From assembly GCF_009797935.1 (NCBI RefSeq), contig NZ_VOLC01000011.1, forward strand, positions 63,678 through 127,677: a stretch of DNA of 64,000 nt. Reading direction: 5' to 3'. The notes under the pieces were generated by a model. That model searched no databases. It was given only the letters and a program-made list of their open reading frames with translations, and had not been told where the DNA came from. Below are positions 34,034-42,279 of this stretch, piece after piece; the stretch's first letter is position 1; each line of letters begins with the position of its first letter. Made by a program: the position numbers and the translations under genes. Source of the stretch: Lunatibacter salilacus (GTDB lineage Bacteria; Bacteroidota; Bacteroidia; Cytophagales; Cyclobacteriaceae).

Positions 34034-35301
34034 GCTCCCACAATAATTTCTTTTATGGATTCCTCATCAAAATATTTTTTACCAATACGTAAAATGTCGC
34101 TCGGGTCAAAGCTTTTGATGTATCTCAATTGATCCTCATAATAGGTATAGTCCAAGCCTTGCAGGTGGATTTTTTTAAACCGGCCCATTAAGTCAAAAGG
34201 ATTACTGAACTGGGATAAAAAATGGCCAATCATGTAGTTTCGGACAGTTTCAAGCTCCTCTTTTTCCAATACAACTTCTGCCAGCAACTTAATCTCTTTA
34301 TACACTTCATCAATGGCAGCCTCTGCAAATCCCTTTTTCACATCAGCCAGTATCATCCAATAATCTGTTGATCTTAAGCTCCCAAGGAGACCGGAGATTC
34401 CATAAGTATACCCTTTTTCTTCCCGGATATTTTTGATCAAACGACTGCCAAAATATCCTCCAAGTGTTGTGTTGAATACCATTAACGCATTATAGTCCGA
34501 ATGGGATTTTGGAATGAGAATCTTCCCTAATCGAATACTTGATTGTAAAGATTGTGGTCTTAAATCAGTTATCCGCTTTCCGTCAAATGTTTCGAAACTA
34601 GGAGAGGTACTCGTTTCTTCCCCAAAAGGGAGGTCATTAAACTGGTTTTCGATTTCCTGCATTTCCCTATCGGTAATATGACCCGTTACGAAAATTTCAG
34701 GGGCGACGCAAAAGTTAGTTGCGTAATAGCCTTTTATGGCATCACGGTTGACTGCATCCACGTGTGCTTCATCAGAAATATACCCGAAAGGATGCATTTC
34801 ACCAAAAAGTGCTTTTCGGATAAGCTGATTGGCCCTTGCTCCCGTTTGCTCCTGTTGAATGGCAATGGTCAGTTTTTTCTGCGATTTTCTTTTTGCAAGT
34901 TCCTTTTCTGGAAACGTCGCTTCGGTAAATAAGGAGCGAAATACAGGCAACACTTCTCTGAAGTGTTTTTTGGTAGTCAAAAGTGAAAGCCCCTGTTGTT
35001 CGAAGCCGGAGACTATTTCAACCTCGGTGGCGTAGTAATCAAAAAAATCATCCAACTCATCAGATGTAAGTTCATGTGTTCCCTCGAGAAGCATATTTAG
35101 TGTGAAGAACGGAATCAACCCTCGCATTGGGGAGTAATCCGGATGATTATTCGGCATAATCACTTCTATCTTAACAACATCGAGGTGTGGAGTCGATATA
35201 AAATATAAAGGGACTCCGTTTTTCAGAGTCCTCTTTGTAGGTTGTGTGAAGGCTATTTGTTCCGGGATTTTGAACCCCGGAGCAATCGATCGGTTTACCA
35301 T
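34030..35301 (-). CDS. M16-family protein lacking the zinc-binding HxxEH motif
   Basis: A 423-residue protein with the two-lobed M16 (insulinase/processing peptidase) fold. The first lobe should have HxxEH; here the segment is GLIPFFTLNMLLEGT, without either histidine or the glutamate. The second lobe keeps the substrate-side motif REEKGYTYGI after GGYFGSRL. No signal peptide. Bacteroidota often encode such inactive partners beside active M16 peptidases, but no active partner is in this window. It is the last gene of the porU-porV operon; its ATG overlaps the porV stop by one base (TAATG), so translation is coupled to porV. Confidence 0.88.
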   Translation of the reverse strand: MVNRSIAPGFKIPEQIAFTQPTKRTLKNGVPLYFISTPHLDVVKIEVIMPNNHPDYSPMRGLIPFFTLNMLLEGTHELTSDELDDFFDYYATEVEIVSGFEQQGLSLLTTKKHFREVLPVFRSLFTEATFPEKELAKRKSQKKLTIAIQQEQTGARANQLIRKALFGEMHPFGYISDEAHVDAVNRDAIKGYYATNFCVAPEIFVTGHITDREMQEIENQFNDLPFGEETSTSPSFETFDGKRITDLRPQSLQSSIRLGKILIPKSHSDYNALMVFNTTLGGYFGSRLIKNIREEKGYTYGISGLLGSLRSTDYWMILADVKKGFAEAAIDEVYKEIKLLAEVVLEKEELETVRNYMIGHFLSQFSNPFDLMGRFKKIHLQGLDYTYYEDQLRYIKSFDPSDILRIGKKYFDEESIKEIIVGA

Positions 35302-36524
35302 TATCTCGTAATATTATAGGCAAGGGAAAGCCGCAGTGTCTCAGCCAATGGATGGTTCTGAACTTGGGGCACCAAATAGGAAAAATCAAACGCAAGTCGT
35401 TGCTGTACTTTGAAACCGACGCCCATGGTAAAATACCTGCGACCGCCTTTTCGTGGGTTTTCATAAAAATAACCCATCCTGACAGCAAATTTGTCGTCGT
35501 AATCATATTCCACACCCAATGAAATCATAAGCTCATCTAATTCCTCTCTGAATCTTCCAGGCGTTGGGGCATCCGCAAAGGAACCAAACATACCACTTAG
35601 AAGCGGACGGTTAGGGTCCGTACCGGATAGGATTTTTGGCCTGTTGGTTTCTGGGTCTATGATGTACTGGCCGTTTTCATTTTCTTCGTAGATGGGCGGT
35701 GTAGGCACCATCAATTTATTGATATCCAACGCAAAGGTGATGTTGTTAAAATCATCCATAGGGATTTTCAACGCAGTTCCCAAGCGGAAATTGGTGGGCA
35801 GATAGTCAAGGTCGTCGGCACTGTTATAGGTGATTTTTGGTCCTATATTAGATATATGCGCTCCCCATGACCATTCGGCATCCTTGCCGGAAACCATTAC
35901 ATCAGTTCTGTAATATAACCCGACATCGGTACCCACACTTACGCCCGGTCGGCTTTCGTTTCCACCGGCAGAAGAAATATTTCCGGATAAATTTGAGTGG
36001 ATAAACCGGGCTGAAATACCCAACCCAAGATTATCAGATAGCTTTCTGGAATAGGTGCCTCCTATGGCAATATCTCTGGGATTAAAATCTCCCAAAGGAT
36101 TACCTGAACCGTCAGTAAGCTGTATGGAACCCATGTCAAAATACCGGAGATCAATACTGAAGGCAGATACATTGTCAATTCGTTTGTAGCCAGTCAAATA
36201 ATTAACCGACATATCGGGTACCAACCTACCCAACCAAGGAGAATAGGAAAGTGAAAAACCCATATCCTCCTGTATAAATGCAAGCTTGCCGGCATTCCAA
36301 TGTGCTGAATTTCCATCCGGAGAAGTAGCTACCCCTACATCTCCCATTCCAGAGTGACGGCTGTCGGGAGCGAAGTTTAGAAAAGGTACAGCTGTGGTAA
36401 TCACGCGGCGATTTGGATCCTGACCATATAGGGTCACGGAGTTTTGGGCGGACAGGGAAAGAGACCACCCATAGACAAAAATTGCAAAAAATAGCTGTTT
36501 CATTACTTTAGTTGATATCTTCAT
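35301..36524 (-). CDS. porV: Type IX secretion outer-membrane protein PorV (LptO)
   Basis: A 407-residue outer-membrane barrel of the FadL-like PorV family, which binds type IX cargo at the SprA channel and hands it to the attachment complex. Signal peptide about residues 1-27 (MKQLFFAIFVYGWSLSLSAQ from M8). The mature start VPFLNFAPDSRHSGMGDVGVAT is the PorV hallmark (here VPFLNFAPDSRHSGMGD), then SYSPWLGRLVPDMSVNYL, GISARFIHSNL, and a barrel end VPQVQNHPLAETLRLSLAY. It overlaps porU by 4 bases (ATGA) and the M16 gene by 1 base. Confidence 0.95.
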   Translation of the reverse strand: MKISTKVMKQLFFAIFVYGWSLSLSAQNSVTLYGQDPNRRVITTAVPFLNFAPDSRHSGMGDVGVATSPDGNSAHWNAGKLAFIQEDMGFSLSYSPWLGRLVPDMSVNYLTGYKRIDNVSAFSIDLRYFDMGSIQLTDGSGNPLGDFNPRDIAIGGTYSRKLSDNLGLGISARFIHSNLSGNISSAGGNESRPGVSVGTDVGLYYRTDVMVSGKDAEWSWGAHISNIGPKITYNSADDLDYLPTNFRLGTALKIPMDDFNNITFALDINKLMVPTPPIYEENENGQYIIDPETNRPKILSGTDPNRPLLSGMFGSFADAPTPGRFREELDELMISLGVEYDYDDKFAVRMGYFYENPRKGGRRYFTMGVGFKVQQRLAFDFSYLVPQVQNHPLAETLRLSLAYNITR

Positions 36525-39500
36525 TGAATAATAATTTTTCCTCCTAGTTGGTCAGCCGATCCATCTTCCTCAGAAAGCAGTTCTAAACGGTAAATATACG
36601 TTCCTTTTGCTGGATATTTTGTTTTGTTTCTCAAAAAAATCCAGTCCAGACCTTGGATCAAAGCATCGGCATTTGGGAAACGAGTTTCCGTTGAAATTAT
36701 TTCGTGACCGCTGACAGAAAAAACAGTCAATTTTACTTGGATGTTTTCTCCAGGACGGTTGTGGCTGATTACAAAGTGACTCTGATCCGTTGCTGGGTTT
36801 GGATAGCTGAGAACTGCTGATATGCGAAGGGATTCAGATCCAATTACTTGGATGGTTTTGGTAAGCACGGAACGGTTGCCGTGGTTGTCAAACGCAATAA
36901 TTTCTATCTGATTATTCCCCTCCTGAAGTCCGCGCAGGGTAAGGGGTACATATCCACGCATAAATCCACCGTCTACTGATCTGTAAAGGTTGTTTAGAAT
37001 TATTTCTTCATTGCCATTTACCAATAGTCTTAAATTTTGGCCAATATTAACATCGGAAATGTTGATGCCGGATTCATCCTCAAACGTTAAGACCACAGGG
37101 AGCTGCCTGGCAGGAATCGTAGCCGGTAATGGCGACATGTCAGCAGAGAAAATTTCAATTTCCGGTCCGGCCCCATCAGGGGTCGGTTGGCGATAACTTC
37201 CCCCAATTAAAATCCTACTTGCACCCATTGCCTCTCTTAACTGGGTTAGGTCCGTAGCAAAAACTTTTATTGTACCCTGACCAACGTCATAATTGATGTT
37301 TTTGCCTATAATCAGCTCTCCTTCGAAGATACCTTCGGTCACATCTCCGGTTCCCAAATGGATGAAAACATTGGATTCCTCAAAGTTGGTAGGGGCACTC
37401 TCATCGCCCAATGTTTTTGAAATCTGGGGTTTGTCTGTAAGACTTACCGCGAAGTTGCCGTTAAAAGTAGGAATGAGGGAACCGGTAAATGAATCAGTAA
37501 TATGACCCTGATACCTTATTCGTTGAAGAGCTTGAAGGGTATCGACATGGACATCAAGTTGGATATCCGTAAATGTTTTGTTTTCTGCTCCAAACTCAGG
37601 AAGACTCAGCGTTAGCGAAGGATCCCCAAGCAAACTGAAATTCCGGTTTAAAGGACCGTTCAAACTGTTGTTTTTGGTAAGACTGAAGATTTCTCCCAGT
37701 GTAAGATAGTTGCCTGCCGACCTTTCAAATACAGCGGCAAAGAATGCTTTGTTCAGTTCAAAATTTATACTGCTAAAAACGGGTCTTCCTGTAGTAAGCA
37801 GTGCAATTGCTCCTTTTCTCGAAGCGAAAAGGAGCTCCTCAGCCCCTGATCGGATAAATGGGCTGTCATGCCGCCCAAACTCACAAGTAGCTGTAACAAA
37901 AAGCGGTAGTCGTGTATTTTCAGGCCAATCAGCCAAGTCGCTGCTTACCCACAACCGCTCTGCCGCCAGCGTAGTTTCATTGCCATGCCCAATATAGTTG
38001 ATGATCAAACCTGACTCTGAAACCCAATCGGATATGGCAGCCCTTGCGCCAGGGCTTGTCTGGGAATTCCCGGTATTGATCTGCTCATATTTATCCAGGT
38101 AAATTTTATCCAATGTAAATTCCGGATGGTTTTCCTGCAGGAAAGTGGCATGTGCCTCAGCGTCCCTCAGGTGTATATTGTTGTCTCCATCATCGGCAAG
38201 TAGCATAATCCGCCTTTTCCAATCTCCAAGAGTAGTTTCTGTAGTAGTGTATCGGATGATTTTATCTACTGCTTCTCCAGCTTCCCGGACGTTGGTGGCG
38301 GGAATCCTGCCTATGCCTATGCGGAGCTGATGATCACCGGCATTGTTTTCTTCCCATTCCCCAGTGCCAATATCCAAAAACCCAAAATAATCGTCAGAAC
38401 TGTAGCTCGTCAGTGGGTTGAGGCTGCTTCTGGAACTGTAGGTAGGCACCAAATTTGGTTGCCCTTGAGTAATTTGCTTGTAGTCGTAGGTCCCTTTTCC
38501 GAAAAAAAGCACATTTTTGAGCACCTTTCCATGATGATATTGGCTGGCAAAAAAATTTCTAAACGCTGTAATATCCCGGTTACCATATCCATACGCATCG
38601 TACATTTGGGAAGGGGTCACCACCAACGTCGATATGCCCTTGCTTCTTTTGAAACTGGCAAGCCTGTTTGCCTGATTGAGAAATACAGTAGGGGATACAA
38701 TTATAAATTCAGCGAAATCCGGCAAATCTCGCAGACTGATGTGAGTGAGCGATGTTTCGGAAATAAGGGGTACGGCTTCAGGGTCAAATACGGCCATTTT
38801 CCATGTCTCTGTCGATGCTATTTTAGAAAGGCTTCTATCAGTGGGATGTCCGGATAGGGTGACATCCCATAATTGCCTGCTATCAGGTATTGAAAGCCTT
38901 GCAGCTAATTCATTATCAGGAGATCGGTAAACTATCTGATTGGTGATTGCAGTTAAGTCTGCCGGAAATCCTGCGATAATGTGTTTCAAGTAGCCTGTAC
39001 CGTTAGGATCTGTGCTGCTATATCTGAACAGAAGTGACAATTGGTTTGATAGACTTCCCGAATGATTGATTATAAAGGTTCCCTCCCGTCCTTTGATCCC
39101 GTAGGTACTATTGGGGATGGAAGGAAGGGATAGAGAAGCAGATGGATTGCCGTCAAAGCTTAGTTCAAACTCACTTTCACTAAGGGATTGGGCCATTACT
39201 TCCGCTTTTATCCAAGATGGATCGGATGAAAATCCGCTGGGTTTTGGAATAGTAACTGAAAATTGCCGGCCACCAAGAACCCGATGTCCGTACCAATTTC
39301 TTCCCGAACCCAGAAGGTTAAAAGCTTCCTGTTTGTAGGTTTGCATCATCAGCCAAGTATGATCTTCCCCAATTCGCCCAATATCTGGTACTGCTTCGTT
39401 AGCTTCCGGTGTGATCCGTCTCGGCTCGACTTGCCTGCCACGTAGTAGGTAATAGAGCGTATCAGTATAAATGTGGGGCTTAAGGCTATAACTCCTTTCT

Positions 39501-39820
39501 TCTGGCACAACCTGATCCGCCGTGGAAAGGAATAGGAACAAATCGCCATTGATTTCCATGGCAGGGATTTCCTTCCAATCCATGAACGATGAGTCCAATT
39601 TTTGGTCCAGCATCCCGGCTTTTCCAAATACACTTATCCCGGACACTGGACCTATACCCCAAGAACTAGCCTGAGCAGGGGTGATTTTATAAATCCCTTC
39701 CTTTATAATGGGAAACTTTAAGGTTTGACACTGCCCTTTTCCTGGAAAACACAAGCCAAGATAAATAGCAAGCAGATAGACCGATATATTATGCGAGATC
39801 CGCATTGCTGGATAGGGCAT
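36521..39820 (-). CDS. porU: Type IX secretion system sortase PorU (C25 gingipain-type)
   Basis: A 1099-residue surface protease/sortase that cleaves the C-terminal signal of type IX cargo and attaches it to the cell surface. Signal peptide in the first 30 residues (from M1, or from M6 at 39805, which gives a cleaner one). The C25 peptidase domain covers about 370-780, with catalytic H612 in NYIGHGNETT and C646 in TATCEFGRHDSP (numbered from M1). After it come Ig-like segments and a C-terminal domain with SYPNPATDQS, of the sorting-domain type, as in other PorU proteins. The gene overlaps the pssA end by 32 bases and porV by 4. Confidence 0.95.
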   Translation of the reverse strand: MPYPAMRISHNISVYLLAIYLGLCFPGKGQCQTLKFPIIKEGIYKITPAQASSWGIGPVSGISVFGKAGMLDQKLDSSFMDWKEIPAMEINGDLFLFLSTADQVVPEERSYSLKPHIYTDTLYYLLRGRQVEPRRITPEANEAVPDIGRIGEDHTWLMMQTYKQEAFNLLGSGRNWYGHRVLGGRQFSVTIPKPSGFSSDPSWIKAEVMAQSLSESEFELSFDGNPSASLSLPSIPNSTYGIKGREGTFIINHSGSLSNQLSLLFRYSSTDPNGTGYLKHIIAGFPADLTAITNQIVYRSPDNELAARLSIPDSRQLWDVTLSGHPTDRSLSKIASTETWKMAVFDPEAVPLISETSLTHISLRDLPDFAEFIIVSPTVFLNQANRLASFKRSKGISTLVVTPSQMYDAYGYGNRDITAFRNFFASQYHHGKVLKNVLFFGKGTYDYKQITQGQPNLVPTYSSRSSLNPLTSYSSDDYFGFLDIGTGEWEENNAGDHQLRIGIGRIPATNVREAGEAVDKIIRYTTTETTLGDWKRRIMLLADDGDNNIHLRDAEAHATFLQENHPEFTLDKIYLDKYEQINTGNSQTSPGARAAISDWVSESGLIINYIGHGNETTLAAERLWVSSDLADWPENTRLPLFVTATCEFGRHDSPFIRSGAEELLFASRKGAIALLTTGRPVFSSINFELNKAFFAAVFERSAGNYLTLGEIFSLTKNNSLNGPLNRNFSLLGDPSLTLSLPEFGAENKTFTDIQLDVHVDTLQALQRIRYQGHITDSFTGSLIPTFNGNFAVSLTDKPQISKTLGDESAPTNFEESNVFIHLGTGDVTEGIFEGELIIGKNINYDVGQGTIKVFATDLTQLREAMGASRILIGGSYRQPTPDGAGPEIEIFSADMSPLPATIPARQLPVVLTFEDESGINISDVNIGQNLRLLVNGNEEIILNNLYRSVDGGFMRGYVPLTLRGLQEGNNQIEIIAFDNHGNRSVLTKTIQVIGSESLRISAVLSYPNPATDQSHFVISHNRPGENIQVKLTVFSVSGHEIISTETRFPNADALIQGLDWIFLRNKTKYPAKGTYIYRLELLSEEDGSADQLGGKIIIQ

Positions 39821-40493
39821 TGTCTACCAACGAAAGAAGAATGTAGGCGAGGATGGCAAATACGATCCCACCCAGCCCGAACAAAGCCAGGCTTAAGCCA
39901 GCAATTGCAAGGGTAAGGTACCTTAATCCATTTTCTTTTAGCTGGAAATTTTTAAACTTAAGTGCCAAGAGGGGAATTTCCGCGGTCAGCAACCACGAAA
40001 AGATCAGCGTTAGGGCAATTAACCCCATCGGGCTGGCCGTAATTTTTGCAGCCCATGGCTGGGAAATGGCCAAATGCGGTAGTGCAGAGAAGAAAAGGGC
40101 GTTCGCAGGAGTCGGAAGGCCAATAAACCTATCACTCTGTCGGGTATCAATATTGAATTTTGCCAACCGGAGCGCAGATTGCACTGCAATTAGAAATGCT
40201 ATAAAGGGGAGATATGTAAAGTCCCCACCTAGCTGGATCAACTTGAAGACTAGAAAGGCCGGCAATACCCCGAATGTGACCATATCTGCCAGTGAATCCA
40301 GTTGCTTGCCCAACTCACTGTAGGCATTCATGACACGTGCCAAAAAACCATCCAAAAAATCAAACAAAGCCGCCAAGATTACCAAATAGGCAGCCCAAAG
40401 TACGTTTCCCTCCAAGACAAAATAAATGCCCACCATCCCACATACGAGGTTTAGGCAGGTGACTAAGTTTGGAATATGCTGTTTAATTTTCAA
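39789..40493 (-). CDS. pssA: CDP-diacylglycerol-serine O-phosphatidyltransferase
   Basis: A 234-residue membrane enzyme making phosphatidylserine, the precursor of phosphatidylethanolamine. The CDP-alcohol phosphatidyltransferase motif DGx2ARx8Gx3Dx3D is exact: DGFLARVMNAYSELGKQLDS, then LAD (about residues 48-71). Six to eight hydrophobic segments. The start is a TTG at 40493, overlapping the TGA of the upstream gene (TTGA); no in-frame ATG lies near, and the protein start KIKQHIPNLVTCLNL fits family members exactly. It is the second gene of the porU-porV operon. Phosphatidylserine decarboxylase is not in the window. Confidence 0.93.
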   Translation of the reverse strand: MKIKQHIPNLVTCLNLVCGMVGIYFVLEGNVLWAAYLVILAALFDFLDGFLARVMNAYSELGKQLDSLADMVTFGVLPAFLVFKLIQLGGDFTYLPFIAFLIAVQSALRLAKFNIDTRQSDRFIGLPTPANALFFSALPHLAISQPWAAKITASPMGLIALTLIFSWLLTAEIPLLALKFKNFQLKENGLRYLTLAIAGLSLALFGLGGIVFAILAYILLSLVDNALSSNADLA

Positions 40494-41140
40494 AATCTCG
40501 CGTTTTTTCCAACAAAAGGGTTAGTGTTTTTTTCTTCACCGATGCTGGTTTCTGGACCGTGACCGGGATAAACCACCACATCATCAGGTAAGGTAAACAA
40601 TTTCTCCCGGATGGCACTCATCAGTGTTTGGGTATCCCCTCCGGGAAGGTCAGTTCTTCCAACACTCCCCTGAAACAACGTGTCGCCGCCAATACATGTT
40701 TTGGAGTCCTTGTGAAAAAAAACCAGATGACCAGGAGAATGCCCCGGAACTAATATGCTCATTAGCTCTTGGTTGCCAAATTTAACGACTTCGCCTTCAG
40801 AGATGTAATGGTCCGCTGTGGAGTCTTGATATTGGGGAAAGCCATAATTACTTGCATAGGAAGGGACCGCCCGCAGTATTGGTTCTTCCTGCTTATGAAA
40901 CCAGAGTGGTATGTCATAGGTACTTTTAACAAAAGCGTTGCCAAGTACGTGGTCTATATGGCAATGGGTATTTAGTAGTTTGACAGGGGTTAACCCCTCT
41001 TCCTTAATGAAATCAAATAATTCGGTGCGTTCCTGTTTGTCATGACATCCGGGGTCTATGATGACGGCCTTTTTAGTCTCATCATAAAGCACATAGGTGT
41101 TTTCCATAAATGGATTAAAAGTAAAAGATTTAAGCTGCAT
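40490..41140 (-). CDS. Metallo-beta-lactamase-fold hydrolase (glyoxalase II-like)
   Basis: A 216-residue cytoplasmic zinc hydrolase of the glyoxalase II-like YcbL subgroup. The metal ligands are complete: THCHIDH (about residues 58-64), GHSPGH (about 133-138), GDTLF and YPGHGP near 156 and 193. Such single-domain enzymes hydrolyse thioesters such as S-lactoylglutathione or similar, with uncertain substrate here. Start ATG at 41140. It leads a five-gene operon, with pssA, porU, porV and the M16 gene all overlapping in sequence. Confidence 0.9.
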   Translation of the reverse strand: MQLKSFTFNPFMENTYVLYDETKKAVIIDPGCHDKQERTELFDFIKEEGLTPVKLLNTHCHIDHVLGNAFVKSTYDIPLWFHKQEEPILRAVPSYASNYGFPQYQDSTADHYISEGEVVKFGNQELMSILVPGHSPGHLVFFHKDSKTCIGGDTLFQGSVGRTDLPGGDTQTLMSAIREKLFTLPDDVVVYPGHGPETSIGEEKNTNPFVGKNARF

Positions 41141-41195
41141 ATCTCTAAGGATTTAATTTTATATCAAAATAACGAATAATCATTTAATTTTGGAC

Positions 41196-42251
41196 ATGGA
41201 AGTAGATTTTTTACTTATTGGTCAAGGGCTGGCTGGAACCGTTTTGTCCCATCGCCTGCTGCAAAATGGATGCAGCGTTCACCTTTTGGATGACCCTGAT
41301 CCAAAAAGCAGCTCCCGCGTTGCTGCGGGATTGTATAATCCAGTCACGGGAAGAAAAATGGTAAAGACTTGGGAAGCGGATACACTATTTGCTGAGATTG
41401 AACCGTTTTATTCTTCGTTAGAAGAATTGCTTGGTATCAGTTGCCTTTACCGGATACCCATCTACCGGCCTTTTCTGAATATAGAAGAGCAAAACGAATG
41501 GATGGGCAATAGTAGTAGACCCGAGTTTCTTTCGTATCTCGAATCCATTTATACCGAATCCCAATTTGACCGGGTAAATGATCCATTCGGGGGGGTATTG
41601 TTAAATAGATCAGGATATCTGGATATAAAATCAATGCTGAATGGGTATGCAAACTGGCTAAGAGAAAGGGAAATGTTGACCAACAAAGTATACGACGAAA
41701 ATAAACTTAGGCTGGTTGAAGGTGGGGGTGTAGAGTATGAAGGGATAAATGCACGGGCGGTCGTTTATACAAATGGCATGGCTGCAAAAGAAAGTGCCTA
41801 TTTCTCATGGCTTCCTTTTACTCCTGTTCGTGGTGAAATTCTTACTTTAAACATGGATTTTCAAACAAATGAAATTGTAAATAGGGGTGTTTTTGTTATT
41901 CAGTTACCAAGTGGACATTTCAAAGTGGGGTCTACCTATGATAACATAGACCTGACTTCCGGCGGGACAGAAAAGGGGAAACTGGAAATCTTGGATAAGT
42001 TGGCAAACCTTATAAATTTGTCGGGAAATTCCTTGGTTAAGCATGAGTGGGGAATCAGGCCAGCTACCCCGGATCGGAAACCTTTCTTGGGAAGGCATCC
42101 TGTTCACCGCCAAATTTATGTGTTCAATGGATTCGGGGCAAAAGGGGTTTCTCAAACCCCTTATTTTAGCGATGAAATGCAAAAATTATTGACATTAGGG
42201 AAGGAACCTCAAAAAGCGGTAAACATAAACCGTTTTTTTAAGTATATTTAA
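41196..42251 (+). CDS. FAD-dependent oxidoreductase, DAO family
   Basis: A 351-residue flavoenzyme of the D-amino-acid oxidase/glycine oxidase fold. FAD motif LLIGQGLAGTVLSHRLL at residues 6-22, the SSRVAAGLYNPVTGRK motif about 45-60, and C-terminal GIRPATPDRKPFLGRHP with FNGFGAKGVS closing the FAD site, as in MnmC/ThiO-type enzymes. Start: ATG at 41196, since the position six bases upstream is a TTG and the FAD motif normally begins at about residue 5. Substrate unknown. It is divergent from the MBL-fold gene and leads into the TolB-like gene 28 bases away. Confidence 0.88.
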   Translation: MEVDFLLIGQGLAGTVLSHRLLQNGCSVHLLDDPDPKSSSRVAAGLYNPVTGRKMVKTWEADTLFAEIEPFYSSLEELLGISCLYRIPIYRPFLNIEEQNEWMGNSSRPEFLSYLESIYTESQFDRVNDPFGGVLLNRSGYLDIKSMLNGYANWLREREMLTNKVYDENKLRLVEGGGVEYEGINARAVVYTNGMAAKESAYFSWLPFTPVRGEILTLNMDFQTNEIVNRGVFVIQLPSGHFKVGSTYDNIDLTSGGTEKGKLEILDKLANLINLSGNSLVKHEWGIRPATPDRKPFLGRHPVHRQIYVFNGFGAKGVSQTPYFSDEMQKLLTLGKEPQKAVNINRFFKYI

Positions 42252-42279
42252 GAGTCGGTATTTACAATAAGGAAAGTAA

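Noticed and set aside
41185-41192. TAATTTTG resembling a -7 promoter box before the DAO-type gene
   Set aside because: It is only 3 bases from the ATG and no -33 element is found 19 bases upstream, so it is more likely part of the AT-rich leader.
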